Source of the DNA: CBDCZY01 sp965224745
GTDB lineage: Bacteria; Pseudomonadota; Gammaproteobacteria; Methylococcales; Methylomonadaceae
Assembly: GCA_965224745.1 (NCBI GenBank)
Contig: CBDCZY010000010.1
Coordinates: 682,001 to 746,000, forward strand
DNA: 64,000 bases
Direction: 5' to 3'
The translations under genes and the position numbers were made by a program. Each line of letters begins with the position of its first letter. The first letter of the stretch is position 1. Under the pieces are notes generated by a model. The model was given only the letters and a program-made list of their open reading frames with translations, did not search any database and had not been told where the DNA came from. Positions 17,735 through 26,223 of this stretch are shown one piece after another.

Positions 17735-18134
17735 TTTAAAACAATAAATACAATTACTTGAAAAACGATACAAAAATAATATCATGCCTTCTTTTTGTCA
17801 TAATATTAGCTTAAATCATTCCGCAAATTCACCCTCAACCAACTCGGAGATTTTGTTTTCAAAACCTTCACCGCCCCCAAATTTCCCTTTCGATTTCCAC
17901 GCATCGGGGAATTCAATAGCGCATGCAAACCTGGCTCACTTTTTTCAATAAAGGCCAGCATTTTTTTTAACTCATCGGGGTTTAGTGCAGACAGGTCGAT
18001 CCGAATAAATTCTCGAAGATCGGTTTTTGTGGTAGTTTGGGCTGGTTATATGGAGCTGTAATTAATGTTACATGCTTCTTGCTTTAAGGCAAGTCCAGTA
18101 TAGTCTGTAACCAAATTATTTCAAGGTACAGTCT
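17735..18134. other. tRNA downstream region with a gene remnant
   Basis: Between the tRNA and the insertion sequence there is only the minus-strand remnant listed separately (17806-18045). No Rho-independent terminator for the tRNA is evident. Confidence 0.4.
17806..18045 (-). pseudogene. C-terminal remnant of an unknown protein
   Basis: A 79-codon frame without a suitable start codon ends in TAA at 17806-17808. The sequence has protein-like composition, with DLREFIRIDLSALNPDELKK and a basic tail ending LRVNLRNDLS. An in-frame stop (18046-18048) closes it upstream. It looks like the tail of a gene lost beside a tRNA gene and an insertion sequence. The family is not recognised. Confidence 0.45.
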
Positions 18135-19512
18135 TGTCCAATATGAAATGAGTCTGAAACGACTCCTTATTTCCAGTATAAAATGAGCCTGAAATAGCTT
18201 TTCTGTTCATAATCCACTTTATGAAAATGATTATGAACATCGATAATTTAACCCAAATAGAGCACCTCGAATCCTTTTTACAGGGCAACCAATCGATAGC
18301 CTATTCGATACCGGGTAATAAAGCTGAGCGGTATCAATTGATCCAAAAGGGACTCGTTAAATTCAACTACCTGTCCTGCAATAAAAAAGACAAGGGCATC
18401 ATTAGTCGGTTTCTGATTAAGCTAACCGGTTATTCCCGCCAGCAGATGACACGTCTCATCGCGCAGTACCGAAAGACCGGTTACGTCAGGTACAGCCCAG
18501 CAAGAGGCAATGGTTTCAACCGAAAATATTCTCAGCGCGATATTCGATTATTGGCAGACATTGATGAATGGCATGAGAAACCTTGTGGTCATGCCGTGAA
18601 AAAGCTTATTGAGCGTTCCTATCAGGTGTACGGAGAGAAGCAGTATCAAAAGCTGGCGACAATCTCTGTTTCACACCTCTACAATCTGAGGGCATCAAAA
18701 ACCTATCAGTTACAGCGCAGAGACTTTGAAAAAACCAAACCCAGGCAGATCGCCATTGGCGACAAAAGAAAACCACAAGCCAACGGTCAGCCAGGATACC
18801 TTCGCGTTGATACCGTTCACCAGGGCGACCAGGACAAGCAAAAAGGCGTTTATCATATCAATGTAGTTGATGAAGTCACTCAGTTTGAAATGATCTTATC
18901 CGTTGAAAAAATCAGCGAACACTTTTTAATCCCCGTGCTTGAACAAATACTGGAAACTTTTCCCTTTATCATCAAAGGTTTTCACTCTGACAATGGGTCA
19001 GAATATATCAACAAGCCCGTAGAGAACCTGTTAAATAAGCTATTGATTGAAATGACCAAATCACGATCCCGACAAACCAATGATAATGCACTGGTTGAAG
19101 GCAAAAATGCCGCGGTGGTCAGAAAGGTTTTTGGCTATACCCATATCCCACAAAGATGGGCTGCGAGGCTGAATGAATTCAATATCAAGTATTTGTACCC
19201 CTATGTTAACTATCACAGGCCCTGCTTTTATCCTGAAATCATCACCGACGATAAAGGAAAGCAGTCTAAGCAATACCCCTATAAAAACATGATGACACCT
19301 TATGACAAACTCAAATCACTACCTGACAGTGAAAAATATTTGAAACCGGGAATAAGCTTTGCGATACTCGATCAGGTTGCCATGGCAATAACCGATAATC
19401 AGGCCGCTATAATCCTAAAAAAAGAAAGACAGAAACTTTTTAACCAGATTTTTGAACAGAAAAAAATGGCTTAACTTTTATGCACATTTCAGACTCATTT
19501 CTGAATTGGAAA
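18135..19512 (+). mobile_element. Insertion sequence with DDE integrase-type transposase
   Basis: Related ends lie at both sides. The left reads TGTCCAATATGAAATGAGTCTG (from 18135), with a second copy AAAATGAGCCTGAAAT at about 18180. The right is the inverse, CAGACTCATTTCTGAATTGG (from about 19490), followed by AAA. The single gene fills the space. The length is about 1.38 kb. No certain target duplication is seen; GGTAC occurs near both ends but at unequal distance. The family (IS481-like or unclassified) is uncertain. Confidence 0.75.
18221..19474 (+). CDS. DDE transposase (integrase core)
   Basis: A 417-residue transposase. An N-terminal helix-turn-helix region (about 55-110) contains TGYSRQQMTRLIAQY. 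The rve core shows D197 (RVDTVH), D257 (FHSDNG) and E293 (ALVEGKN), with 35 residues between the last two. The C-terminal part ends in a Lys-rich helix. The frame is complete. Translation could begin at any of three ATG codons in the first 13 bases of codons (M1, M3, M5 pattern). It is probably functional and lies between the unknown remnant and the unknown gene at 19572. Confidence 0.92.
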   Translation: MKMIMNIDNLTQIEHLESFLQGNQSIAYSIPGNKAERYQLIQKGLVKFNYLSCNKKDKGIISRFLIKLTGYSRQQMTRLIAQYRKTGYVRYSPARGNGFNRKYSQRDIRLLADIDEWHEKPCGHAVKKLIERSYQVYGEKQYQKLATISVSHLYNLRASKTYQLQRRDFEKTKPRQIAIGDKRKPQANGQPGYLRVDTVHQGDQDKQKGVYHINVVDEVTQFEMILSVEKISEHFLIPVLEQILETFPFIIKGFHSDNGSEYINKPVENLLNKLLIEMTKSRSRQTNDNALVEGKNAAVVRKVFGYTHIPQRWAARLNEFNIKYLYPYVNYHRPCFYPEIITDDKGKQSKQYPYKNMMTPYDKLKSLPDSEKYLKPGISFAILDQVAMAITDNQAAIILKKERQKLFNQIFEQKKMA

Positions 19513-19571
19513 ATACTGGTACTTGGGTTATACAGCACCATATTATCAACGTTACCTTTTAGGATTTAACA

Positions 19572-20201
19572 ATGAGCATTATTGAATATTTAGAAAGCGA
19601 CCATCCAGCGGGTTTCGTTGGCTTACGTGTAATCGTCGTCGTTAAAGGAAACTACCGCCAAAAATATTTTAAATACAGAGAGAGCGGGGAATATTTGCCA
19701 GACCAGGAAATTCAACGTTTAAAACAATGTGCGGCTGATCTTGAAAAAAAATGGCAAAACGAGCAAGCAGCCAACCTCGCGTCGGTCTATCAAGAATGCA
19801 AAGAAGTCAAAATCAACTCTATCTATACCACGGGTGTCAAGGGGGTTAAAATGAAATTTTTGATAGAAAAGAAATTCCGTGAGGGTCGCATGAAAACCTA
19901 TTACACGCCAATTTTTGACGTTTATGGTTCGACCCAAGGCCGTCGGTTTTTTAAAAAATTCAATATAATCACTCTGCAATACAGTAACGCCTGGCAGAAA
20001 GCGGTTAACTTTTACGCCGAACACAAAGGTATTATTCAACCATCACACCTCATTAACCGTGAACCGCCGGTTGAAAAATTTTTAATTATCGCCCAAACGC
20101 TCAACCAACAAGGCCATAAAATCCCCAATCGGCGGTTACCGTTGGAGCTGTGGGGTAAAAAACAAATATTGGATCATGCAATGGAAGTACAAACTGGATG
20201 A
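19572..20201 (+). CDS. Hypothetical protein, possibly AP2-like DNA-binding
   Basis: A 209-residue basic soluble protein with a ribosome site AGGA 10 bp before ATG. Two similar beta-rich segments (about 15-45 and 85-150) have the look of AP2-type DNA-binding repeats: a short sheet with aromatic and basic residues (FKYRESGEY; RRFFKKFNI) then a helix (NAWQKAVNFYAEH). That is an impression from pattern, not an identification. It lies directly after an insertion sequence and may belong to the same accessory island. Confidence 0.6.
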   Translation: MSIIEYLESDHPAGFVGLRVIVVVKGNYRQKYFKYRESGEYLPDQEIQRLKQCAADLEKKWQNEQAANLASVYQECKEVKINSIYTTGVKGVKMKFLIEKKFREGRMKTYYTPIFDVYGSTQGRRFFKKFNIITLQYSNAWQKAVNFYAEHKGIIQPSHLINREPPVEKFLIIAQTLNQQGHKIPNRRLPLELWGKKQILDHAMEVQTG

Positions 20202-20376
20202 TGAACCCCAAGGTAAACCAAATTAATAAGGTTGAAAGGCTTACTATCGCAATAGACAGGTAATTTTAGCAAACCAATTTGGCTATGAAGTGTAGATCAA
20301 CATGATGATTCTTTGGATGAATCCATGACAGTGTCGCCTATAGAAACTCAACTACGATGACGTTTACTGGTATGAA

Positions 20377-23136
20377 TTATGGAAGAACCACAAACGGATC
20401 GGTGTATTCGTTCGGGTGAGATAGTTGATAACCTACTTCTGCTGGATAGCTTGGAATATCACGGATTCCATCGCCATTAAAGTCGCCAGCTTGATATTCG
20501 TAAATATTGATGTCGGCACCAATGTCGAATCCCTTCTGGCCAGAGCCTAGTGCCGGACTTCCGGCGAGAGGGAGAGTATTCATTTGCAAATCAGCTTTCG
20601 TACCCCAATTGGCTACAAGCGTTATACGAAAAGGCGCTTCTGGTAAGGGAGGATTAATACTGATTGCGTTATCAGTTACCGCTGTTACATCTCGGGCGAC
20701 TCCGTCGCCATTCACCTCTACTTTGTTGCCTACTGAATAATAGTCAGTTACATCATTTCCTGCTTGCAATAGCAATACCAGACGGTTACTTGAACTTACC
20801 CCTAGTCCTGCTACAAGATTCACCATTTTCGGAACGTTGGCAAGAAGCGGGTTAGCTTGTCGACTATGCTCATCTTCGCCAGTGTGCGCCGTGAATGATG
20901 ATAACGTTTTGAATGTCTGGAATTTGGGTTGTAACAACGTCCAGAGTGAAGAAACCCCAGTTCCCGCCTCCCAATACAGATTATAATCTGAAGTGAATAA
21001 TTGTCCCTTTGGTGGAATGTCGTTTGACACTTCTAAACCGTATATTATATTGCCACTTAGCACTGGATTTTTTGCAATAATAGATAGCCCGGATTGAAAG
21101 CGTGAAAATAAGAATGAGTTATCGATGATATTAAATTTATCATCCGGATATGTTTTTTTTCCGACAATCACATTGATGGCTCCTGACCCAACAAAAGTAG
21201 AATTGATCAGACTGCTATTGAAAGTGTCTGCAGAAATAAAGTTTTGACCACTGTACATGGCTAACACCTTATCTAGGGTACTATTGTAGACGCCCGAAGT
21301 ATATTGAATATTATCAGGATGTCCTTGATATAAGTGATGATGAACGTAGCTATTGGAAACCTGAAGATTAACTGTCCCATCAACGGCTCGGGTATTTTTT
21401 ACAGGTCCGTCACCCAAGGCAAAGATACCATCTTCGTCGTTTTTACCGACTTCGCATTGGTCGATAACGACATTGGTTGAGCTATGAACACTAATTCCTC
21501 TTGAGTTCATAGCTGCTACTGAACGTCTAACGGTTATGTCATTAGCATCTCTAATTGAAATACCACTGCCCCCAATCCCCCATACTTCTTTTCGCCCGAC
21601 ATTGTAAATAACAAGATCCTCCAAAGTGATGTGGCTTGCCCCTTGGGAAATATTTGCTCCGGAATCACGGAAGCTCTTGACGTTTAAGCCACGCACAGTG
21701 ACATGGCTGGGGGCCTGAGAACCGAAATTCAGTCCATGGGACAATTTACGGGTGTTTGTAGTTTGTAAATCTGCGGTTGTTCTCGGTTTGAAGTAAATAC
21801 GTCGCTTGCCACCGCTTAATTTTACACTAGCCCACTCACCCGGTCGATTGATCAAATCAGGGTGATTTACAAACAATAAATGGGTAGGCTGATTGTTTTC
21901 GATGGTTTTGAATTCTGATGTAACCAGTTTGACCTTATTGGTTGAGCCACTGGTTACACCGGTTATGAATATCGTATCGAAGATGTTACTACCCTTCACA
22001 TAAAGATAAGCTTGAAGATTTTTGATGTTCGAAGTTAAATTTTTAACGGGTGGCAGTGGTCCGGTAATTGATACGGTATCATTCACTTTGTCGATAGCAG
22101 TTATTGATGGCCAAAGACCATCATTGATATCCGGCCAGCGTGCTGCCGGCATACGTTTATCCCCTACTAACAACTCGTTTACGATTTGGTTTGTTTTTAA
22201 TGTATAAATGCCACTTTTATTAGGACCGACCCAACCCTTCAAAGGTACGGCTCCTGATAATTCTACAACTTCTCCTGGCGCTCCTTCGAGGATAAGAGGG
22301 GCTGAGGACGAAAATTTCTTTTGGAAGCTCAGGGACTCGAAGTATGTTCCGCCCTGAACACGGATAATATCGCCGCCAGCTGCTACATTAATGGCTTCCT
22401 GAATGGTATCGTATGGATTAGCCTGAGAACCCTTTTCTTTTCCTGTGGTTGAACCATCCACCCACAAAGTCGGTGTGCTACCTTCGACAGGATGGTCTTT
22501 GCTTCCACCAGATGAAGAACTTTCAACAGATAGTGCCGTTAGTTTAGTGGCATTATTCGCAGAAGAATATAAACCAGGTACATAACTAGAAAAATCTGTA
22601 CTTGTTTTAGCAATTTTCTGGCCGCTGGCCGTCGTATTGTAGATATCACTGGGGGTAAAAGAGTTATCTTGTAACAAAAAAGCCGAATCGTTGGTTCCAG
22701 GATCAGTTTTGTCAATAAAATTCGTATTGGGACTTACAAGGGATGTTGCCGACCAAGTGTTAAGCCCATAAAGATCAACATTATTTAGTTGGTTGAAGTT
22801 AAACCAACCTCCCATTTTCAAAATTAGAGATGCAACATTAAATTCTTCACCTGAAATCAGGACCGGTATTTTAAAAGGCAAAACGAAAACAGAAGATTTA
22901 CTTTCACCATATCCCGAACCTACCCTGGAATTTTTTTGCCCGCCCCATCGCTCCGAACCGTTTTCAAAAATAGACTGATCATTTGTTTTAATAGAAATAG
23001 TCTGGACTGCTGCGCAAAATACTGGCGACTGCAAAGCTATTGAGGCTATTGCAGCGAAGATTTTCAGACAGGTTGATAAAGTCGAAAATTTTACTTCATT
23101 TTCATGAACAATACGTGGAACCGATGTTGAATTCAT
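20377..23136 (-). CDS. Secreted parallel beta-helix protein
   Basis: A 919-residue exported protein. A signal region is at residues 20-45 (hydrophobic run then SPVFCAA). A DNRLRE/CBM96-like beta-sandwich occupies about 48-190. A linker precedes LWVDGSTTGKEKGSQANP (about 225), which opens a right-handed parallel beta-helix of the pectate-lyase type with the repeated pattern VTVRGLNVKSF / ITLEDLVIYN / ITVRRSVAAM. The C-terminus has an EF-hand-like GDFNGDGIRD loop. It is likely to bind or cleave an acidic polysaccharide outside the cell. Catalytic residues cannot be assigned. Its stop is beside a gene-free stretch. Confidence 0.8.
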   Translation of the reverse strand: MNSTSVPRIVHENEVKFSTLSTCLKIFAAIASIALQSPVFCAAVQTISIKTNDQSIFENGSERWGGQKNSRVGSGYGESKSSVFVLPFKIPVLISGEEFNVASLILKMGGWFNFNQLNNVDLYGLNTWSATSLVSPNTNFIDKTDPGTNDSAFLLQDNSFTPSDIYNTTASGQKIAKTSTDFSSYVPGLYSSANNATKLTALSVESSSSGGSKDHPVEGSTPTLWVDGSTTGKEKGSQANPYDTIQEAINVAAGGDIIRVQGGTYFESLSFQKKFSSSAPLILEGAPGEVVELSGAVPLKGWVGPNKSGIYTLKTNQIVNELLVGDKRMPAARWPDINDGLWPSITAIDKVNDTVSITGPLPPVKNLTSNIKNLQAYLYVKGSNIFDTIFITGVTSGSTNKVKLVTSEFKTIENNQPTHLLFVNHPDLINRPGEWASVKLSGGKRRIYFKPRTTADLQTTNTRKLSHGLNFGSQAPSHVTVRGLNVKSFRDSGANISQGASHITLEDLVIYNVGRKEVWGIGGSGISIRDANDITVRRSVAAMNSRGISVHSSTNVVIDQCEVGKNDEDGIFALGDGPVKNTRAVDGTVNLQVSNSYVHHHLYQGHPDNIQYTSGVYNSTLDKVLAMYSGQNFISADTFNSSLINSTFVGSGAINVIVGKKTYPDDKFNIIDNSFLFSRFQSGLSIIAKNPVLSGNIIYGLEVSNDIPPKGQLFTSDYNLYWEAGTGVSSLWTLLQPKFQTFKTLSSFTAHTGEDEHSRQANPLLANVPKMVNLVAGLGVSSSNRLVLLLQAGNDVTDYYSVGNKVEVNGDGVARDVTAVTDNAISINPPLPEAPFRITLVANWGTKADLQMNTLPLAGSPALGSGQKGFDIGADINIYEYQAGDFNGDGIRDIPSYPAEVGYQLSHPNEYTDPFVVLP

Positions 23137-23366
23137 GCTTGGTGCATCCCTCAGTATATGTAACTTTTTTTGTAAAACGCTTAATATCTTGCAATCGTTC
23201 TAAAAGACAAATCATCTACATATTATCGCCTAGGATGCAAGTGTTCAATAAAAATGAACATTCTGTATGGTACTGAGATACCACAATTATTAGAAACAGG
23301 CCCTTAGGAGCGAGGATTTAATAATATCCGCATCTTGACTGGGTGGTGATTCAATATAATGTTATA

Positions 23367-24650
23367 CTAAAAACACACGTGTGCGCCATATTGCTCAATA
23401 TTTCCCCAAAATTGCTGCCAACGCCCCTTTGACTGAACCAGTGCTCGCAACGATAAAATCACTTTGGCTCCTTTGTTTTTCCAACGCATCCCTGAGCCAC
23501 AAAGACGTTGCTTCACCAATGTTTTGCAAGCAGCCTCAGTCACCCCCGACCCAATGGGTAATTGTTGTTTCACCTGTGTCGCATAATCCATCATGTGACG
23601 ATGGTTGATAAAATAAGTCAACGCCGCCAATAAATCGTCTTTGATTGTTTTTGTCAGGCTCTTTTTCTTGGCTAATTGCTCCATTTCTGCAATCAGTGCT
23701 TCGACGGCTTTTGAGTCATGTTTGAGTTGTGTACAACGCTCATTCAGCCAACTGTCTCGCTTGGGTTTATCGGTTTTTCCTGGGTAAGCCGCGTAAGCAA
23801 CGGTTGCCAGGTATTCAGTCACATGAAAAAAATCTAAGAGCTGGCGACTGGTGTGTGTTTCCAGAAAGGTCCAATTGCTTTTTGCGCCATCGGCGATGCC
23901 TAAGTAGAGTGCATCTGGGTAATGTTTTTTTACCGTGCTAATTTCTTTTTCCAGGCGCTGTAAAAAAGTCCCTTGACCATATTCAGGCGCTTCTCCGATG
24001 TAGATAGTGTGTTGCCGTTTTCCGGTGACATCATACAGTGAAATATTGCCCACCATGGCTTCTCTGTATCCATCTTCTCGCATCAGGATGTAGGCTCCAT
24101 CTAAGCTGACAACAACCGTGCTAATTGCTTCATTGAGCGTTGGCGTCGCATATTCCCAGATCTGTTCTTTCGCTTGGGCAATACTGCCAACCCAATCACT
24201 GACAGCTTGTAAATAAGAATGGGCGATTGTTCGGTGATGGTTTTCGTTTAAATCCTGGCAGACGGCCGGGGCATTCATGTTGGCGTATTTGTGTGCGATT
24301 TGTTGTGCAAACTTTGGGGTGGCTCCTCTGATTATTTGAGCATTCGTTTCCAGTGGGCAATAGATCTTTCCGCCTTTTGATGTTTGATACACATAGCGTC
24401 GAATGGGGACACCACCATACGGTGTTTGGTAGATTTTATTGGTTTTATCGCGCACGGTCAGTTTGACCTCACCCAGTTTGATTGGGCTGCCGTCGGTATC
24501 AAATTTCTGGAGGGCGTGTGCTGTGGCCAGACCTCCCATCTCATTGCATCCATCCAGGATCGCTTTTTCCATTTCCATTAAACTACCGGTGAGCGTTACA
24601 GTGACTTGGAGAGTTAATTGATTTCCTTCGTGAGCGACAACTTCAGACAT
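23367..24650 (-). CDS. ISKra4-family transposase
   Basis: A 427-residue DDE transposase of the ISKra4 type. The acidic residues appear in VVSLDGAY (D184), LGIADGAKSN (D254) and GSGVTEAACKTLV (E372), with the family-typical helical insertion between the second and third. The N-terminal 180 residues include the PYGGVPIRRYVYQ segment. The reading frame is complete, so the element may be active. It separates the beta-helix gene from the sugar operon to its right. Confidence 0.9.
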   Translation of the reverse strand: MSEVVAHEGNQLTLQVTVTLTGSLMEMEKAILDGCNEMGGLATAHALQKFDTDGSPIKLGEVKLTVRDKTNKIYQTPYGGVPIRRYVYQTSKGGKIYCPLETNAQIIRGATPKFAQQIAHKYANMNAPAVCQDLNENHHRTIAHSYLQAVSDWVGSIAQAKEQIWEYATPTLNEAISTVVVSLDGAYILMREDGYREAMVGNISLYDVTGKRQHTIYIGEAPEYGQGTFLQRLEKEISTVKKHYPDALYLGIADGAKSNWTFLETHTSRQLLDFFHVTEYLATVAYAAYPGKTDKPKRDSWLNERCTQLKHDSKAVEALIAEMEQLAKKKSLTKTIKDDLLAALTYFINHRHMMDYATQVKQQLPIGSGVTEAACKTLVKQRLCGSGMRWKNKGAKVILSLRALVQSKGRWQQFWGNIEQYGAHVCF

Positions 24651-24766
24651 GACCTTTTCCTCATAATATCAGCAAGATAAAGTATTGATCCTCTTTTTTA
24701 CTTTAAGTTCAACATTATCCAAAATCAGCACCCTCTTGACTTGTCTTTTTGTCCGTCTTCGACGTT

Positions 24767-24806
24767 GTAGAAACAGTTGCGTAGCCTGCTATGCGCCTGT
24801 TTCTAC
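24767..24806. repeat. Long hairpin upstream of ISKra4 transposase
   Basis: The 10-bp perfect stem GTAGAAACAG/CTGTTTCTAC encloses a second imperfect stem (GCGTAG with CTATGC). It lies inside the element's inverted repeats, about 120 bp upstream of the transposase start, so it may attenuate or regulate transposase expression. Confidence 0.6.
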
Positions 24807-24971
24807 GCCTTGAATACGAACAAAAATCCATCGCCAAACTTCCGGATATTATTAAATCCTCGCTCCTGAAGAGTTTCTAAACGCTGTGCACCCTGCAATT
24901 GTTACATCAGCTAAATCATAAAAAATTGTCATGTTTTTTGTTTTAGGCTTAGTAAGTGATATCCCAATCTT

Positions 24972-26195
24972 CTAACCGATAAAAGTTGTTATCAGAATGT
25001 TTGGTGCGGATATCCAAAATAATAGATACATTAACCATACAAAATTAAACTTGGCTTTGAACCTATAGAAATGATTTATAACATCTGAAGATGCTACTCT
25101 ATCCACCATTAGAAAAAGGAAAAACATAATACAGAAATAAATCGGAGATAATAAACGATCACCAATACTATCGATTTTATAGTGCGTGGACGTGTATGAA
25201 ATGACGAAAAGATACACAATTACGTAAACAGTAACTAAATAAATCAAAGCATGCTTGTTTTGCTGAACTGAGCAATGATCATTGGAAAAATTACTCACTC
25301 TTTTTCCCCAATGACTCGATATCTTGCTAAAACCAGCTATTAGCAGGAGAATGCTGAACAAGAAAACCCAACCCTTACCTTGGAAATAAAAATGCGGCAT
25401 TAGCCAATGCGCGCCCACATCTCCAATCATAACCAAACAATCTAAAAGCGAAATATCCGATAACTCTCTCGGCCCTGTAAAATTTCCAGTTAATTGCCGT
25501 GTTCTCAAGAACCATGCAACATAAGGTATTAGTGATAACAGAAGGCTCGAAAATACCTGAACTTTTTGCTTCCAAGACCAGCAATAGGAAAATAGACAAC
25601 ATACTAGTAAGGCAATCAATAATGACAGACCGACATATCTAGTCATCATGGCCATTGTAAGCAATAAGGTTAGAAGTAATAGGTAACCAGTCCTATTAGA
25701 TTCTCTGTTAAATTGAAACCAACTCCAAAAAACCCCCAAGCTCAACAAAATATATATCAGCTCACTCCAAACAAAGGAAGCTATTAATAATACCGGATTG
25801 GCAATGGCAATTATTATTGCAAATTGCATCGCTACCACTTTGTTAGAAAATACTCGATACGCCAAATAGAAAGAAACCAAGACTACAACACAATACATAG
25901 CCTTGTTTAAAACACTGATAAAACTTATTATTTCAAGTCCAAAAAAATTATGCAACGCAATAATCATAGGATAAACAGGAGGCCAATTAACATAATTCCG
26001 CCCAAACCCATTACCCGCCACAAATTCTACAGCTGCTCTAATATAACTATGAGAATCAGGTGATAACCTTATATTCTCATTAAGATTGACAAGACCCACA
26101 AAAATAAAAGGCAACAACCCTATAAAATACAAAAAAAACCTATAGTTCTCTTTCAAAATAAAACCTTGAAAAAGATCACTACGACTCTGAATCAT
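24972..26195 (-). CDS. Polytopic membrane glycosyltransferase (GT-C fold, GT39-like)
   Basis: A 407-residue integral membrane protein with about ten hydrophobic helices. The first loop after helix 1 holds an acidic motif (LSPDSHSYIRAA, D near 48) and a NWPPVYPMII segment, as in lipid-linked-sugar-dependent GT-C enzymes. It is the last gene of the five-gene operon beginning at 30433 and would transfer the sugar made by the upstream enzymes from a polyprenyl carrier. The substrate is unknown. The 28-bp gap to the upstream gene supports co-transcription. Confidence 0.7.
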   Translation of the reverse strand: MIQSRSDLFQGFILKENYRFFLYFIGLLPFIFVGLVNLNENIRLSPDSHSYIRAAVEFVAGNGFGRNYVNWPPVYPMIIALHNFFGLEIISFISVLNKAMYCVVVLVSFYLAYRVFSNKVVAMQFAIIIAIANPVLLIASFVWSELIYILLSLGVFWSWFQFNRESNRTGYLLLLTLLLTMAMMTRYVGLSLLIALLVCCLFSYCWSWKQKVQVFSSLLLSLIPYVAWFLRTRQLTGNFTGPRELSDISLLDCLVMIGDVGAHWLMPHFYFQGKGWVFLFSILLLIAGFSKISSHWGKRVSNFSNDHCSVQQNKHALIYLVTVYVIVYLFVISYTSTHYKIDSIGDRLLSPIYFCIMFFLFLMVDRVASSDVINHFYRFKAKFNFVWLMYLLFWISAPNILITTFIG

Positions 26196-26223
26196 TTAGC
26201 TTTTGAAGATGAAATTGATTACA

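Larger units (their letters stand above)
23290..24880 (-). mobile_element. ISKra4-like insertion sequence
   Basis: A perfect 25-bp inverted repeat, AGGAGCGAGGATTTAATAAT plus ATCCG, lies at 23306-23330 and inverted at 24843-24867. The similarity extends outward (TTAGAAAC at 23290-23297, inverse at 24873-24880) with unequal spacers. The 1.59-kb element carries one transposase gene on the minus strand. Upstream of that gene lies a strong hairpin, GTAGAAACAG (24767-24776) with CTGTTTCTAC (24797-24806). No target duplication is apparent. Confidence 0.85.

Noticed and set aside
17507..17761. Plus-strand 84-codon frame over the tRNA
   Set aside because: It is the translation of the tRNA-Leu gene and its leader, a well-known false frame.
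18121..19530. Target duplication GGTAC around the DDE insertion sequence
   Set aside because: The two copies are at unequal distance from the inverted repeats, so it may be chance.
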